DNA of 64,000 nt, from contig JARDYH010000007.1 of NCBI GenBank assembly GCA_029215795.1, forward strand, positions 95,743,263-95,807,262. The letters run 5' to 3'. Origin of the DNA: Anniella stebbinsi (lineage: Eukaryota; Chordata; Lepidosauria; Squamata; Anniellidae). Numbering within the stretch: the first letter of the stretch is position 1; each line of letters starts with the position of its first letter. This document shows positions 11,295-22,661 of the stretch, one piece after another. Made by a program: the position numbers and the translations under genes. Under the pieces are notes generated by a model, which worked only from the letters and a program-made list of their open reading frames with translations, made no database searches and was not told the origin of the DNA.

Positions 11295-11560
11295 GTTTTG
11301 AGGACGGGTTTGCCCTGGGATGGATCTGCAGTGGCAGCAGCTCGTTTATATGACAGCCACCATTGCGAAGCCATCCAGGGGCAACCCCCCGAAGCTCCGG
11401 GTTAAAAAAGCCAGGGACTTACAGCGACATTTTAACCTGGAGCAAGGGTACGATGGCTTCTGCTGCCTGTCACCTTGCTTTGGAGCTGCAGTGGAGGCAT
11501 CTCCCAGCCGATGGCGCCCCCTGATGGGCACCAACCGCTGGGGAGGGGGTGGTCCAGCTA
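11295..11560. mobile_element. Possible fragment related to element F
   Basis: GCGAAGCCATCCAGGGGCAA and a following AAGCTCC-GGTTAAAAAAG stretch at about 11366-11412 match the hairpin region of the element at 26903 (CGAAGCCATCCAGGGGCAAA, then AAGCTCCACTTTAAAAAAG). The ends are not identifiable. Confidence 0.4.
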
Positions 11561-11774
11561 GTGGAATGGCATCTGGAGCACCTCTGTGCCTCCAGGGACC
11601 CTGGGGAGCTTCCCATCAATAAATAAATGAATAAATAAAACCCCAAAAAATTAAATACAAAGTGGTGGAGGTGGCTGTTCATCTCCGCACTTCTAGAATC
11701 GTGCAATTGCACAATTAGAGGGATAATAATAACAATAAAAAACTCCGGAAAAAACTCGGTTGCTTTTGGACACT

Positions 11775-11813
11775 GGGAGGAGGAGGAGGAGGAGGAGGAG
11801 GAGGAGGAGGAGG
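11775..11813. repeat. (GGA)n microsatellite
   Basis: About 13 GGA units. It produces spurious poly-Arg and poly-Pro frames on the two strands. Confidence 0.9.
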
Positions 11814-12470
11814 GAAACAATGGGGGGAGGGGTGCAGCGGCTCCCTCAGCCTCCAAAACCTGCATTTGTGCTCCTTTCCATGGGTATTACCCTGGAGGAG
11901 CACAATTGCGGGATTTCGGATAATGCGGCACCCATGCAACATCGTATAGATGCAGCCACAGACTAAGAAAAGGAACAGCCAGCTTCTAGGTTTTTAGAGG
12001 GTGTGATGTGTTCTGAGGCTTGTACATTATGTATTTGTCAATTCCAGTGTCTCTTGGTTTGGCATTTTTTCCATTCTTCAGTTTGTTCCAGCCTGGTTTC
12101 CACTTCAATTTGTGACTTGCAAAAAAACAAAGTCCGCACAAACATGTGCATGCAGTTTTATGCTCATTTCTGCTGCATTTCCCCCTAATATATGCATTGT
12201 TTGTTTGGAGAAAAGAGTCACAAAAGTGCATTTGAGAAGTGCAAATACCAAAAGATAACTGTATTTTGGTTCACATATAGATTTGGGAAATGTGAATTTG
12301 GTAAGTTTTTATCAAATTGCAAACTTAACAAAATTCTGCCCCCATCCTGATTGTAAATCCACTTAGGACCCTCGTGTGTTGGAGCCACTCATTGTTTCAA
12401 TCCATTCACTTCATGCACAGAAGAGCCTGCCCAAGAACTTGGCTGATGACTGAAGATCTCCTTTGTGTCC
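11814..12470. other. Unassigned sequence
   Basis: No family or gene recognised. Confidence 0.4.
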
Positions 12471-12472
12471 CC

Positions 12473-12874
12473 AGGGCTGTGCAGAGAGGGGGGCAGGGGG
12501 GCCAGTTGACCCGTGGCCCACGATTTTGAGGGGGCACTCCAAGGAGGAGGTCCCCCCCCAGCTTAAGCTACTGCTTCCGTAGCATAAGCGGCCCATCGAG
12601 AAGTGAGGAGCCCGCCTTGCGGAAACAGTGCAGAAGCTGTCCATTGTGAATACCACGGTCAGACTACAAGCTCCAGAGGGCCATGCCGCATGCGGGGATA
12701 TATGTGCCTTGAGGTGTTGTAGAACAGGTTTAATATGAAGGTGTTATGTAGAATGGACATGTTGGTGGGCACATGGCTCCCTTGGGGCAGTCATGTTGTC
12801 CTCCTTTTTTGAAATGGGGGGGAGCACACACTTCCCATCTGGCCTGGGCATATGACCAGCTCTGCACGGCCCTG
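12473..12874. mobile_element. hAT-like MITE, family E copy 2
   Basis: Left end CAGGGCTGTGCAGAG and right end CTCTGCACGGCCCTG are inverted repeats. It is flanked by TGTGTCCC (12465-12472) and TGTGTCCT (12875-12882), an 8-bp target duplication with one mismatch. The internal TTAAGCTACTGCTTCCGTAG hairpin is shared with copy 1. The CAGGG start and 8-bp TSD fit the hAT superfamily. No coding frame. Confidence 0.8.
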
Positions 12875-12882
12875 TGTGTCCT

Positions 12883-13160
12883 CACTCCCCATGTAGGCAG
12901 GCATGTGGGAGAGGGTCTTCTCAATGGTCCCCATTTACACTTCCTCCTAGCCCTGATTGGCTGCCTTTCTTTGGTGCTTGTGTGTTTTTTAAAGCTGTGG
13001 GATGGTGGTGTGTGCAGGTGGGGTGGGAGTGGGGTGAGGGGGACCTGCCTGCCAGTCACTCTGCTAAATCACGGGCTGTGAATCCCAGAGCTGTATGAGG
13101 CTAATTTACAATCTTTTCCTAGAACTACATATTTTGTATGATAATTTTCACTTGCTGCTG
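12883..13160. other. Unassigned sequence
   Basis: No repeat or gene recognised. Confidence 0.35.
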
Positions 13161-13164
13161 GGAG

Positions 13165-13565
13165 CCAAAGTGTAGAGACAAAAGTGAGGCAGGAGAAGAG
13201 AAGACTGAGGGGAGACATGATAGCACTCTTCAAGTACTTGAAAGGTTGTCACACAGAGGAGGGCCAGGATCTCTTCTCGATCATCCCAGAGTGCAGGACA
13301 CAGAATAATGGGCTCAAGTTACATGAAGCCAGATTCCAGCTGGACATCAGTAAAAACTTCCTGACTGTTAGAGCAGTATGACAATGGAACCAATGACCTA
13401 GGGAGGTGGTGGGCTCTCCCACATTAGAGGCTTTCAAGAGGCAGCTGGACAACCATCTGTCAGGGATGCTTTAAGGTGGATTCCTGCATTGAGCAGGGGG
13501 TTGGACTTGATGGCCTCACAGGCCCCTTCCAACTCTGCCATGCTATGATTCTATGATTCTATGCT
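13165..13565 (+). mobile_element. CR1 LINE 3' end
   Basis: This matches the last 400 bp of the CR1 element at 40000-40402: end of ORF2 (residual peptide [20 protein letters not shown]), then the 3' untranslated region ending in the ATTCTATGATTCTATG repeats typical of CR1, which lack poly-A. It is strongly 5'-truncated. Confidence 0.9.
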
Positions 13566-13977
13566 TTCTTCTTTTAAAATAGCATTTTATGTTGCCCAGA
13601 GATGATTTTATGAGGCTTCACTGAGGCATCTCAAATGGACATTTCCAGGACAACATGCCCCCCCTTTTTAAAAAGCCTTTTCCACCAACCAGTCCAGCAT
13701 GGCAAGAGGGGGCCCTGGCAGCAAGGTCAGACGGCCCTCCGGTCTGAAAACCTCACTGGATTGACCACCAGGATGAGGGAAGCGGTTAGTACAGACTTCC
13801 CCAACCTGGGCTCCTGTAAAGGTTCTGGACTTCAAGTCCCATCAGATGTAGCCAGCAGGGCCAGGGATGCTGGGAGTTTTATCCCAAAACAACTGGAAGG
13901 CAGCAGGCTGGGGAAGGAGGGCTTGAGAGGGCTGCATCAGGGATGGGGAGACACAGCCATGAAGCCCACTGGCCAAG

Positions 13978-14020
<43 letters not shown>

Positions 14021-14030
14021 CAAACCTACC
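13566..14030. repeat. Unassigned sequence ending in (CT)n
   Basis: Nothing recognised until the (CT)n microsatellite at about 13979-14018. Confidence 0.5.
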
Positions 14031-14039
14031 ACAAGGGCT

Positions 14040-14135
14040 TGTCGTGGTGGAGGAGGGGGGGAGGAAGAGCCATATATGCCACCCCATGCTTCTTGGAGGA
14101 AGGGTGGGATATTAATGTAAAAAATAAACAAGGAA
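14040..14135 (+). mobile_element. SINE 3' tail fragment
   Basis: CCATATATGCCACCCCATGC, CTTGGAGGAAGGGTGGGATA and an A-rich end resemble the 3' half of the tRNA-derived squamate SINE family. The head is absent. Confidence 0.5.
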
Positions 14136-14544
14136 TAAAAACAGACTCAGGGCCATGTTGCATGTCATGCATTGCCTAGGTGAATTTTCATTCACGTATC
14201 CTATTTAATTAGAATGCAAGCCTGCCTAACGTTATTTTGAATGTTTATATAGCATCTAGCGATTTGGGGCATTTTTTAAAACATAAATAATCATTTATTT
14301 CCTGCTTGTTCTTCCTTAGCAGCTCAGGGTGGTGCATGCGCTAAAACCTCTATTATATCCATGTGGCATCTCTGTGAGAATGATCTTTACCTGCCCAGCG
14401 AAGACTTTCCCGCGGGGCCTCTCTGCTCTCTGGCCAGCCTTACACCACGTTGGCTAGTCTTGCAAGACACATCTTAGTGGGACGTCGTCCGTCTCCTCCA
14501 TCGTACATAGATTCTGTATGTGGCCAAGCACATGTCCACCACAC
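14136..14544. other. Unassigned sequence
   Basis: A short stretch near 14295-14335 (TTTATTTCCTGCTTGTTCTT then AGCTCAGGGTGG) resembles a reversed LINE/SINE tail. Otherwise nothing recognised. Confidence 0.35.
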
Positions 14545-15045
14545 CTCCATGGATCGATTTTCCTTTATTTTGATCATGCGAAGCTGTGCAGCTCCAGTTC
14601 ACAAAATAGAGATCTGCTGGTTCCGTTCCTCCAGAGTAAATCCCATTGATTTCAACTGCATTTACATCCAAGTCATGCTAAAATCTGATGCAGCAAACCC
14701 CATGGAACAGAGAGAGAGACTTACTTCTAGCTACCTATAGAACTGACTTTTAATAGTGTGGTCACTCAGAAGCTTTTTTTTTAAAAAGTCTAAAACAGCA
14801 AACTGGAAAGAAGTGCTCTGCGACCCTATGCTTACTTCTGTGGTCTTACTTCTGTTTACTCAGTAAGTCTCTCTCTGTTCAATGGGGTTTACTCAAAGGT
14901 AAGCCTGCATTGGATTTTGGTATGACTTGGATGTAAATGCAGTTGAAATCAATGGGATTTACTCTGGAGTAAGGGAACCAGCAGATCTCTATTTCATGAA
15001 CTGGAGATGCACAGTATCGTATGATCAAAGTAAAGGAAAATTGAT
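14545..15045. repeat. Long inverted repeat (fold-back)
   Basis: The arms are at about 14549-14735 and 14857-15045, with a spacer of about 120 bp. The left arm has AGAGATCTGCTGGTTCC and AATCCCATTGATTTCAACTG; the right arm has the reverse complements CAGTTGAAATCAATGGGATT and GGAACCAGCAGATCTCT. By eye the arms are roughly 85-90% identical. It may be a fold-back DNA element or an inverted pair of one short repeat. Confidence 0.75.
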
Positions 15046-15119
15046 CCTTCACAAATGCAAACAAGTAGAAGATCACACTGATGGACTATCAGGAAAAGGT
15101 TTTAAAGGGTAGGAAAACT

Positions 15120-15385
15120 AAACAATTCTTCAAAAATCAAGGGATGAACTGAACTGATTCAAACTTGACATGTCAAAAGCTCTCCTGAAGACCTATCACC
15201 AAGCCAAGTTTCATCTCTTTATCTATAAAAATGACACAGATGTGAGCAGTTTGGTTAATTTACATTTTTAAAATTCCTAAAAATCAAGGCATGGGCCTAT
15301 CTTATTCTAACTTGGCATGTCAAAAGCTCTACTTAGGAGCTCTCAAGATTCCAAGTTTCATCTCTTTATCTTTAAAATTGAAGGA
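15120..15385. repeat. Imperfect tandem duplication, about 130-bp unit
   Basis: Two diverged units each contain AAAAATCAAGG, then ACATGTCAAAAGCTCT or GCATGTCAAAAGCTCT, and CCAAGTTTCATCTCTTTATC. The motif CAAGTTTCATC followed by a CTATCTTTAAAA-type block also occurs inside the element at 46833-47482. Confidence 0.6.
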
Positions 15386-16305
15386 GCTGCAGGCAAGGAG
15401 AGTGGGGTTGGAGCAGTAAAAAGTCCGTTCATTTGAACGTTTGATACAGAAGAGTGCTGGAGGAGGAGAACCGCCCTGCCTTCCCCTTTCCCCTTTCGTC
15501 AGCAAGACTCCATCCAAGGCCCACACCCCCAACAAAGGAAAAAGCGAGGAACAGCACTAGACAGAGGCTTAAGGGTGCATTAAAGTTGCTTGGGGAAAAT
15601 AATTCAGACTTTCCCAGCATCAAAATAATATGCAAAACAGAAGAAAAGAGGCGAAATGGGTCATGTGAGTGCCGCGCTGCAAAACCAGATACCAGGCGTG
15701 GTGAGAGTGTGTTAAACCACTGGTGTGATGGAGCTCTTGCCACTTAAGATGCTGCCTTTCTTGAAGACACGCTGCTTCCTGGGCAGCCAAGAGCAACCTT
15801 GCAGGGTGATCAGTGCTGGAGGACAGCTTGGGCAAGGTGAAAGTACCTCTTAGCAACGCATGGCTATTTCCAGCTAAATAAAGTGCTCAGTTTTTTTTTA
15901 AAAAAACTTCCAGAATTCAGCAAACCCTAGCATATTTTCATTATAATCTTATCTTACCTGCAAATTAGAACGATGTCATTTTTGACAACATTACAAAGAA
16001 TGAGGACATAATTCTCCATTCTCCTGGAAATATCACGACATTATCTACATTCCCGTTATTCTCCTTGTACAAATAGAATACATCTTTTTGAGGCCTTTGA
16101 TTTGCTTGTACCCTAAAATCCGCAGTTTTTGTGAAATACAAATAAAAACCCACATTGTGGGAGAAAGGGGTCAGCTCCATTTAAAATGCAGTGATTACAA
16201 AAGGCCTTGATCTGGTGACATTTTCCTTCTTCCAGCTGTGGAGAAGAATTCTCACAGCAGCTGCTTCCTTATTTTTATTGCTGTGAGGGCAATAAAACAA
16301 GTGCT
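15386..16305. other. Unassigned sequence
   Basis: No gene or repeat recognised. The overlapping frames on both strands at 15429-15747 have no domain. Confidence 0.4.
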
Positions 16306-16308
16306 GGG

Positions 16309-16436
16309 CAAGATCTACACTACTGCTTTATAATGGTCTATAATGGTATATTGACAACTGTTGGGGCCCAGGACACATTCCACATACCGTTTTCAAAGCG
16401 TTTTCAATGTGTTATATTCACCTTGGTGTAGATCTG
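16309..16436. mobile_element. Short inverted-repeat MITE, family D copy 2
   Basis: AAGATCTACACTACTGCTTT at the left is mirrored by CTTGGTGTAGATCT at the right. The interior contains TTGGGGCCCAGGACACATTC and repeated GTTTTCAAAGCG. It is the best-preserved copy of the family. Confidence 0.7.
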
Positions 16437-16793
16437 GTGGCTTCCCAGATGTGGGGGAAGACATCTTATGGGGGCCATGTGCTCCTAGCCATCTCAAGTA
16501 GGGCCAAAAGCTTCTGAGTGAGACATGAGCCTTTGATGAGGGCTACCAAAGGCCTTGCTGCATGTGGTGTCTTGGCCTCAGTCAGCCAAGCCAGACAACC
16601 AAACCATTGTCTCAGGTGAACCAGAGTTGTGGAAATGGCAGACTTCTACCTGCCCTTCCACAATGCTTGTTGACTCAATAACGCCTGAAAATAAATAAAA
16701 TTGTAACCTAGTTATATGTATCCAACATGGGCATCCGCCTCTTTCTTGCCGTTTGCAATGTTAGTTAGTTATTTTTAAGTATCATACCATCCA
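16437..16793. other. Unassigned sequence
   Basis: Nothing recognised. Confidence 0.35.
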
Positions 16794-17948
16794 GGGCCTC
16801 CTCTACAAGATTTCGCTTTGACACCCGGTTCCCCGATTATGCGCATCTCCTGACAATCGCTTTTACGCCTAATACCTATATACGAGAGGCACTGAAGTGC
16901 ATTACTGGCTGTATGAAACTTGCTTTAAAGTTGTTGACATGCATGCAAATGTTGCTGAAAGTAATGTGCTTTGTCTCTGGAAACTGCCCAAACAGGTTTT
17001 ACACCCTTTATTCTCCCCGCCTACCAGAATCTCCCGCCTTTGGTTACCTAGGTTACCTACCGGGAATGATGTGGTTAACCTGTTTGGCTACCTCTCTCCC
17101 CTCCAATTTCACTGCCAGCTGAAGTTGTCCCCCCTCCCAGAACTGCTCAGGAGTAAATGGGAACGTGCCCCATAAGTTTCCCCCTCCAGCATCCTTTGAA
17201 AACTTATTTTTAGTCAGGGCTGCCTCTCTCCCCACCCTTTGCCCAATTTCCATTTCAAGTGAACTGCTCAGGAGTAAATGGGAATGTGCCTCACACGCAC
17301 ACACACCAAAACAGACAGAGGGATGCTGCTTCGTTCCTTCCCCCTCCTCTTCCCAGCAAGCTCAACCATTGTAAAACATACACACACACACACACAGAGA
17401 GCTCATGTCAGGAACCCAGCAAGAAGCGAGGGGACAATATGTCTAAGCTGATCGCTAATTATGCGCACATCCGAACATCCTTCCTACTCCCTTTGCTTCT
17501 CATGAAACCACCTCCATCTGGCCCTGTGTCTCCATGAATTAAATATTCCATCAGGAAAGTTAAAAGAAACTTTATTTTCAGTTCACATTGGGTAACCTAT
17601 CCTTGGAGCTTCCATCCAGAGAGATGGAGAACAAGGAGGAAGTTGCCAGGAGGAGACAGGAAATAAAACTAAAAGAAAAAGTGGGAGGTTTTCCCAGTGA
17701 AGGGGCAGTTCTATGCATGACATCAAGACCACCTGATCATTAATGCACCTCCTCACAAAATTGTTTACATGGACATAAGGCGCTCTTACTCCCACGGTAA
17801 ATTAAAAGGCGCTATTTAACGCTCATTTGAAAATGTGAATAATCGGAGATAAAACGCGCCTGGACCCTTGATTTGCGCTCCGCTCTTGTAGAGGTAAATT
17901 TGGTAATGCACCTTGAAAGAGCTTTAAATCGCTCTTGTAGAGGCACCC
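16794..17948. mobile_element. Terminal-inverted-repeat element, family C copy 2
   Basis: The ends GGGCCTCCTCTACAAGATTT and CTCTTGTAGAGGCACCCC are inverted. Subterminal CGATTATGCGCATCTCC at the left and GCGCTATTTAACGCTCATTT at the right match the other copies. The 1.15-kb length comes from an interior unlike copy 3, with a tandemly repeated CAGGAGTAAATGGGAACGTG-type block near 17147-17170 and 17268-17290. No transposase. Confidence 0.65.
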
Positions 17949-19504
17949 CAGGAAAATCGGAAAGGGGGCTGGATTGCAAACAATAGCTTGTTTGGTTCCC
18001 AGTCATTTCGTCTAATATGGCAAACTCCTTCACAGACAGAGTTCAAGTATTTCTTTCAGTGCAGTAGGCAGCTGACAAAATTTCAGCACATCACTGACAC
18101 TACAAAGAGGTTGGGTCTCCTCTGCTGACTTGTGAAATGAGGTGTGTTTCGGTGGAATGTCCCATCAATGCACGTGCGTAGTTTGTTTCATGGCTGTCTC
18201 GTTCAACATTCCCTTCTGGGGGTGTTGGCTGCTCACCAACGGTTTCTCTTCAAATGATACCATTATCCTGAGATAACAGGCCCTGGTCTCAGTCCAACCT
18301 CTGACTTATCAACATGGTCACTGGGTGGTTATAGTGAGCTGAACCCCAGGCAGGATCAGAGGCCCTTGATTCCCTTCTCTTTCATCCTAACACAAGCAGT
18401 TCTGTAAGGTATGCTGGGATCCATTCCTAGAGAACACAGTGATCCACAGCAAGGGGTGGTAGTGGTTGAAATATACTGGCTGTCCACATTGGTGCGGAAA
18501 GGGATCCCACTGATTCATGTCTATGTAACTTCAGGGATCGAGTGTGCTCAAAAGGCTGTTGTGCTTGATGACTGTTCCACCAGTGCAGAATGTGACATCT
18601 CATGTGCCGGGACAGCTTGCTGGGGGCTCTTTGCATCAGCACTTATGCGCTGCTTCAGACTTTTCATCCTTGGGCACATTGCAAAGGTGTGTTTTACCCT
18701 CAGCACCCACGCTATCAAGCCTATTCTAAGTATGGCTGCCACCTCTTTGTTCTGGGAGGCCTCTCATCTTGAATGGCTCTAGGGCTGGCAGGTGCATCAC
18801 AGTCCTCGCCACGCTGGGAACAGCTGCACCTGATGAATTTGGCTCCTGTAGATAGACAAGAATCTTGTTTCGGTTTGGTTTTGATAAGAATTTGCTGAAA
18901 ACTTGAGATCTAGGCTAAAGCAAAACTGAAAGATCCTGAGGCCAGAAAAGAAGGCCCTGAGAGCATGGCACAGGTGGTGTGGAAGAGCATGGCATGCCGT
19001 GAGCTTAGTCCCAGGATGGGGCAGCATTGGGCTGGCCCTGGTTTCCATTGTGCCAGGCACCCCTGAGTAGCCCAGAGGACTGGCAGAGTGGGGGCCCTGC
19101 CTTACACTCCAGGGGAAATGAATAGAGCTCTGGACGATGGACAGGGAGGTACAGATTGGCCAGCGCTCTGGAGTCTAATGGGCAAAGGGGGGGGGAATCC
19201 TTAGCTCTTAAATTTAAAATAGTTAATGCAACCAATTAACTAAAAATATGTAAGAATGAATGAACAAAAATAAACACCAATGACCCAAGCCACCGTTGAT
19301 TCATGGTGCCATCTCAACTAATGGTCTCTAGTCGAGTTTCTTTCATCAATCATGGCTTCTTTCTTTCTTTCTTTTTAAAGATTTCATTAGTTTCCAAAAC
19401 AAAATCAACCAAACCCACAAGATTTTTAAAAAATACATTGAATTTAAATCTAAGTCCCTTTCTACACCATAGGGGTGGCGTAGAGGGAGGGAGATCCCGG
19501 AAGT
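17949..19504. other. Unassigned sequence
   Basis: No repeat family recognised. A 123-codon frame at 18411-18782 (+) is longer than its surroundings would predict but has no recognised domain. The region 18800-19500 has no identifiable feature. Confidence 0.35.
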
Positions 19505-19981
19505 ACCTAATACACACCATCAGCGCACAGGGATCAGCTGGGGGCCATCCCCAGCAAAATGCCTGGTGTGGAAAGGGCCTAACTAGGGTGACCATATGAA
19601 AAGGAGGACAGGGCTCCTGTATCTTTAACAGTTGCAAAGGACAGGGAATTTCAGCAGGTGTCATTTGTATGCATACAGAACCTGGTGAAATTCCCTCTTC
19701 ATCACAACAGTTAAAGCTGCAGAGGCCCTGTCCTCTTGACCATGTACAAAAGAGGTCAGGGCTTCTGCAGCTTTAACTTTGTGATGATGAGGAAATTCCA
19801 CCAGGTGTTGCATATATACAAATGACACCTGCAGGAATTCCATTTTCTATGAAACTGTTAAAGATACAGGAGCCCTGTCCTCCTTTTCATATTGTCACCC
19901 TAGTTAGGCCCTTTCCACACCAGGCATTTTGCTGGGGATGGCCCCCAGCTGATCCCTGTGCGCTGATGGTGTGTATTAGGT
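19505..19981. repeat. 477-bp palindrome centred on a family A hAT-like MITE
   Basis: A family A element (TAGGGTGACCATATGAAAAG start, TTTTCATATTGTCACCCTA end) occupies about 19584-19902. Its flanks, 19505-19583 and 19903-19981, are exact reverse complements of each other over 79 bp (ACCTAATACACACCATCAGC mirrors GCTGATGGTGTGTATTAGGT). The inner MITE arms are more diverged than the flanks. There is no direct target duplication: the left 8-mer GGCCTAAC faces its reverse complement GTTAGGCC. It is either a larger fold-back element or a secondary inverted duplication. Confidence 0.8.
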
Positions 19982-20020
19982 GCCCCTCCCCTACTACTAG
20001 TGCCCCTCCCCTACTACTAG
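19981..20020. repeat. Exact 20-bp tandem duplication
   Basis: TGCCCCTCCCCTACTACTAG occurs twice in succession, directly at the right end of the palindrome. Confidence 0.9.
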
Positions 20021-20532
20021 TGCAGCAGTTTATGCCCTTGTAGGAGTAGCATCACGTGAGCAGGAGAGGCTTCAGAGACTTTCCCCAAGGGCATAGAGAC
20101 AGTGAGGTCCCCGGGCCACACTTCAGAAGGCGCAGCCACTGGGAGGAAGCCTTGCTCCATCATTCCCAGGATGTGGAGACAGGCTACAGTGACCCTTTGG
20201 CAAGGAAAAGGGGCTCTGAATATGCTCAGCTCTACTGTGCTTGATCACATTGTGTAAAGAAGGTTCCAAGCCACAGACTGAAAGAGAGTCTCGTGTCTTC
20301 AGCACAACAATACAATTCATAGAAAGGTCAGAGAGCACTTCATAGTTTTGTTTTGTTTTTCCAATGAGCAGTGCTGCGCTCAGTGTCTGTGATTCATTGA
20401 GGGTGGAGCTGGTGACACAAGATCTGTAGTACCTGCTAGAGAGGTTCTCTCCCCACCCTTTCTGCTTATACCCTTGCTAAGCAGGAAAGTTGGAAATGTC
20501 TATTGTTGCAGTTCCTGGTTTTCTGGGTCCAT
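20021..20532. other. Unassigned sequence
   Basis: No feature recognised. Confidence 0.35.
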
Positions 20533-20888
20533 GGCCCCCTCCACAAGAATGCGCCTTTGCGCCTGGTTCCGCGATTATGCGCATTATCGCGGAGGCGCAT
20601 TTACTCACAATCCCTCTGCACGGGAGGCGGCGAGAAGCGGCGAAGCGCATTAAAAGATGCCCAAAAAGCGCTTTCCAGGTAGTTAATGCGCATAATCGCT
20701 TGTTCACACAGCGAAAATGCGCTTTAACGGCCGGAGCAAAATAAAAGTCGCTATTTAACGCGCGTTTGAAAATGCGCATTATCGGGGAGATAACGCGCCT
20801 GTACGCCCGTTTTGCGCTCCGCTCGTGTGTAGGTAAAATTTATAATGAGCCTTCAAGGCTCATTAAACGCCCCGTGTGGAGGAGGCCC
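20533..20888. mobile_element. Terminal-inverted-repeat MITE, family C copy 3
   Basis: GGCCCCCTCCACAAG at the left and GTGTGGAGGAGGCC at the right are inverted ends. The interior is full of GCGCATTATCGCG, TTAATGCGCATAATCGC and AATGCGCATTATCGG motifs in both orientations, so the 356-bp element folds back along most of its length. This uninterrupted copy defines the basic structure of the family. CpG content is high. Confidence 0.75.
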
Positions 20889-22175
20889 AACTCAGTGAGA
20901 AAAAACTATATAGGAGTGAAACTGAGTTAAGGATTTGTTAAACTACAGTTCACTGTCCTGCAATGAAGACCTTCCATCTCTCTTCCCTGCAGCTTCTTCA
21001 TAGCTTCCTCGATGACACTGAGCCACCTAGCCAGGCAGGATGGTTAGCAGCAGGTGGCTGAGATTCCGGATGAATAGATGACTTGATGCTATTCCTGAGA
21101 CCTTGTGAGTAAGCAAAGGTCTGCCTGTCTTCTGGGGGAAAAGTGAGTAGAACAAAAACTTCTAAATTTAGCAAATGAAACCATAAATGTCTCCAGGCCT
21201 TTATAATCTCCACATCAGCAGGACAAGATGCTTACTCAATAAAAGAGTTGAGCTAAGTGATCGCAGCATGTAATTCCACAAGGATTTTTTTTTTCCAGGG
21301 GAAAATGCTATCATTTTCCATCTCTGTTTAATGAATCATGTGAATTATAGGAACATTTACAAATGGCTTTCTCTGCAGCCTATTAGTTTGTTTCTGTAGG
21401 GTTCTAATGGAAGACATGCCTCATTTAGAGCTCGCCTTGCCCCGCAGCTATAAAGAATAAATTGTATTATTATAAGCAGTTACCTTTGAAAATGATCTTG
21501 TAAAAAAAGTACATTGCATTATTGGCAAAGCGGGGGGTGGGGGGGGAGTATTGTCATTTTAGACCAAACGCTGCAGGCAATGGTGACTTGAGTGAGGCTT
21601 CATTTTTGGCTGTCTGCAGGCACAGAGCCAGCCAGTCTGTGAAAGAAAAGCAGTTAAAAGCCAACTGGAAGAAGCAACATGGTCACCCAGTCCATCCTGG
21701 GTCAGGGGCAAGGGTGGATTTGGGACACAGATCAGGTAAGCCTGGCTAGCAGCCGGCTTGTCTTGGGCAATCTCCTCAACTTCATGGCTGAAGCAAAAAC
21801 AGGAGAAACAATTCCTTTAAAACTCCATAATAACCAATGTTAAATAATGTGTATTGTGTGTCTATAGTGTTGGACTGTGTAGCATTTTCTTTCTTCTTTT
21901 TGAAAAAAGTATTCCTTGCATGTATGGCTTCTGTATTATGGTTTTGTTTTTTGTATTCAGGAGCTGAGCAAACAGAGGGGGCACCAAAGACCCACCGCTG
22001 GATGAAGAAGGACTGGCTGTAGCCAAGGAGGCCCAAACTCTGGGCAGCTGAGCCGAGCATCCTTTTGCAAACAAGTTCAGCTTTTAGAGTGGGCAAGGCA
22101 AAGAGAGAGACCTGGCCTCAGGGGAGACCCCCCACCTACTCACCAACTCTGTTTTTGCCTGAGTCACTATTCTAG
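20889..22175. other. Unassigned, with a candidate conserved noncoding element
   Basis: The interval 21245-21500 is single-copy AT-rich DNA with motifs such as TTTAATGAATCATGTGAATT and CTATAAAGAATAAATTGTAT, reminiscent of a conserved enhancer. This is inferred from texture only. No repeat or exon recognised elsewhere in the interval. Confidence 0.3.
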
Positions 22176-22179
22176 AGCA

Positions 22180-22300
22180 GGATCTGCACTACTGCTTTGA
22201 AACAGTTTGTAGTAGTGACAACTGGTGGGGCCCAGGACACGCTCCATATTCAGTTTTCAAACCGTTTTCAAAGTGCCATATTCTGCTTGGTGTAGATCTG
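22180..22300. mobile_element. Short inverted-repeat MITE, family D copy 3
   Basis: GGATCTGCACTACTGCTTTG at the left and GCTTGGTGTAGATCTG at the right, with GGTGGGGCCCAGGACACGCT inside. Homologous to copies at 9602 and 16309. Confidence 0.7.
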
Positions 22301-22661
22301 GCCCTGGATGTGACACAGGATCCTCTGGAAGAGATTATCCCCACCCCAGTCACAGATTGCTAAATGGGGGATAGTTTGACTACTTGGGGGTGGGGCAAAC
22401 CTATGGAACTCCTTTGCAATCATCAGCTGTTGGCCAATGAGAATGAGGGAGCCCCCCAAAACACGCACACACTGATAGGGTGACCAACTGTCAGGATTTC
22501 CCTGGATTTGTCCTGGTTTTTGTTCAATCCTGGGTGTCGGGGGTAATGGTGGATTTTCTGTAATTTTCTATAATGTCCTGGAGTTAAATGCTTTCCCCTT
22601 TAAGGCCTCCATTAATGTGTGTGTGGAGGGGAGATGATGTGCTTTCCAGAGGCCCCTATTG

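Noticed and set aside
18411..18782. 123-codon frame as a possible gene
   Set aside because: No domain, no homologue I recognise, and no supporting exon structure. Left as unassigned sequence.
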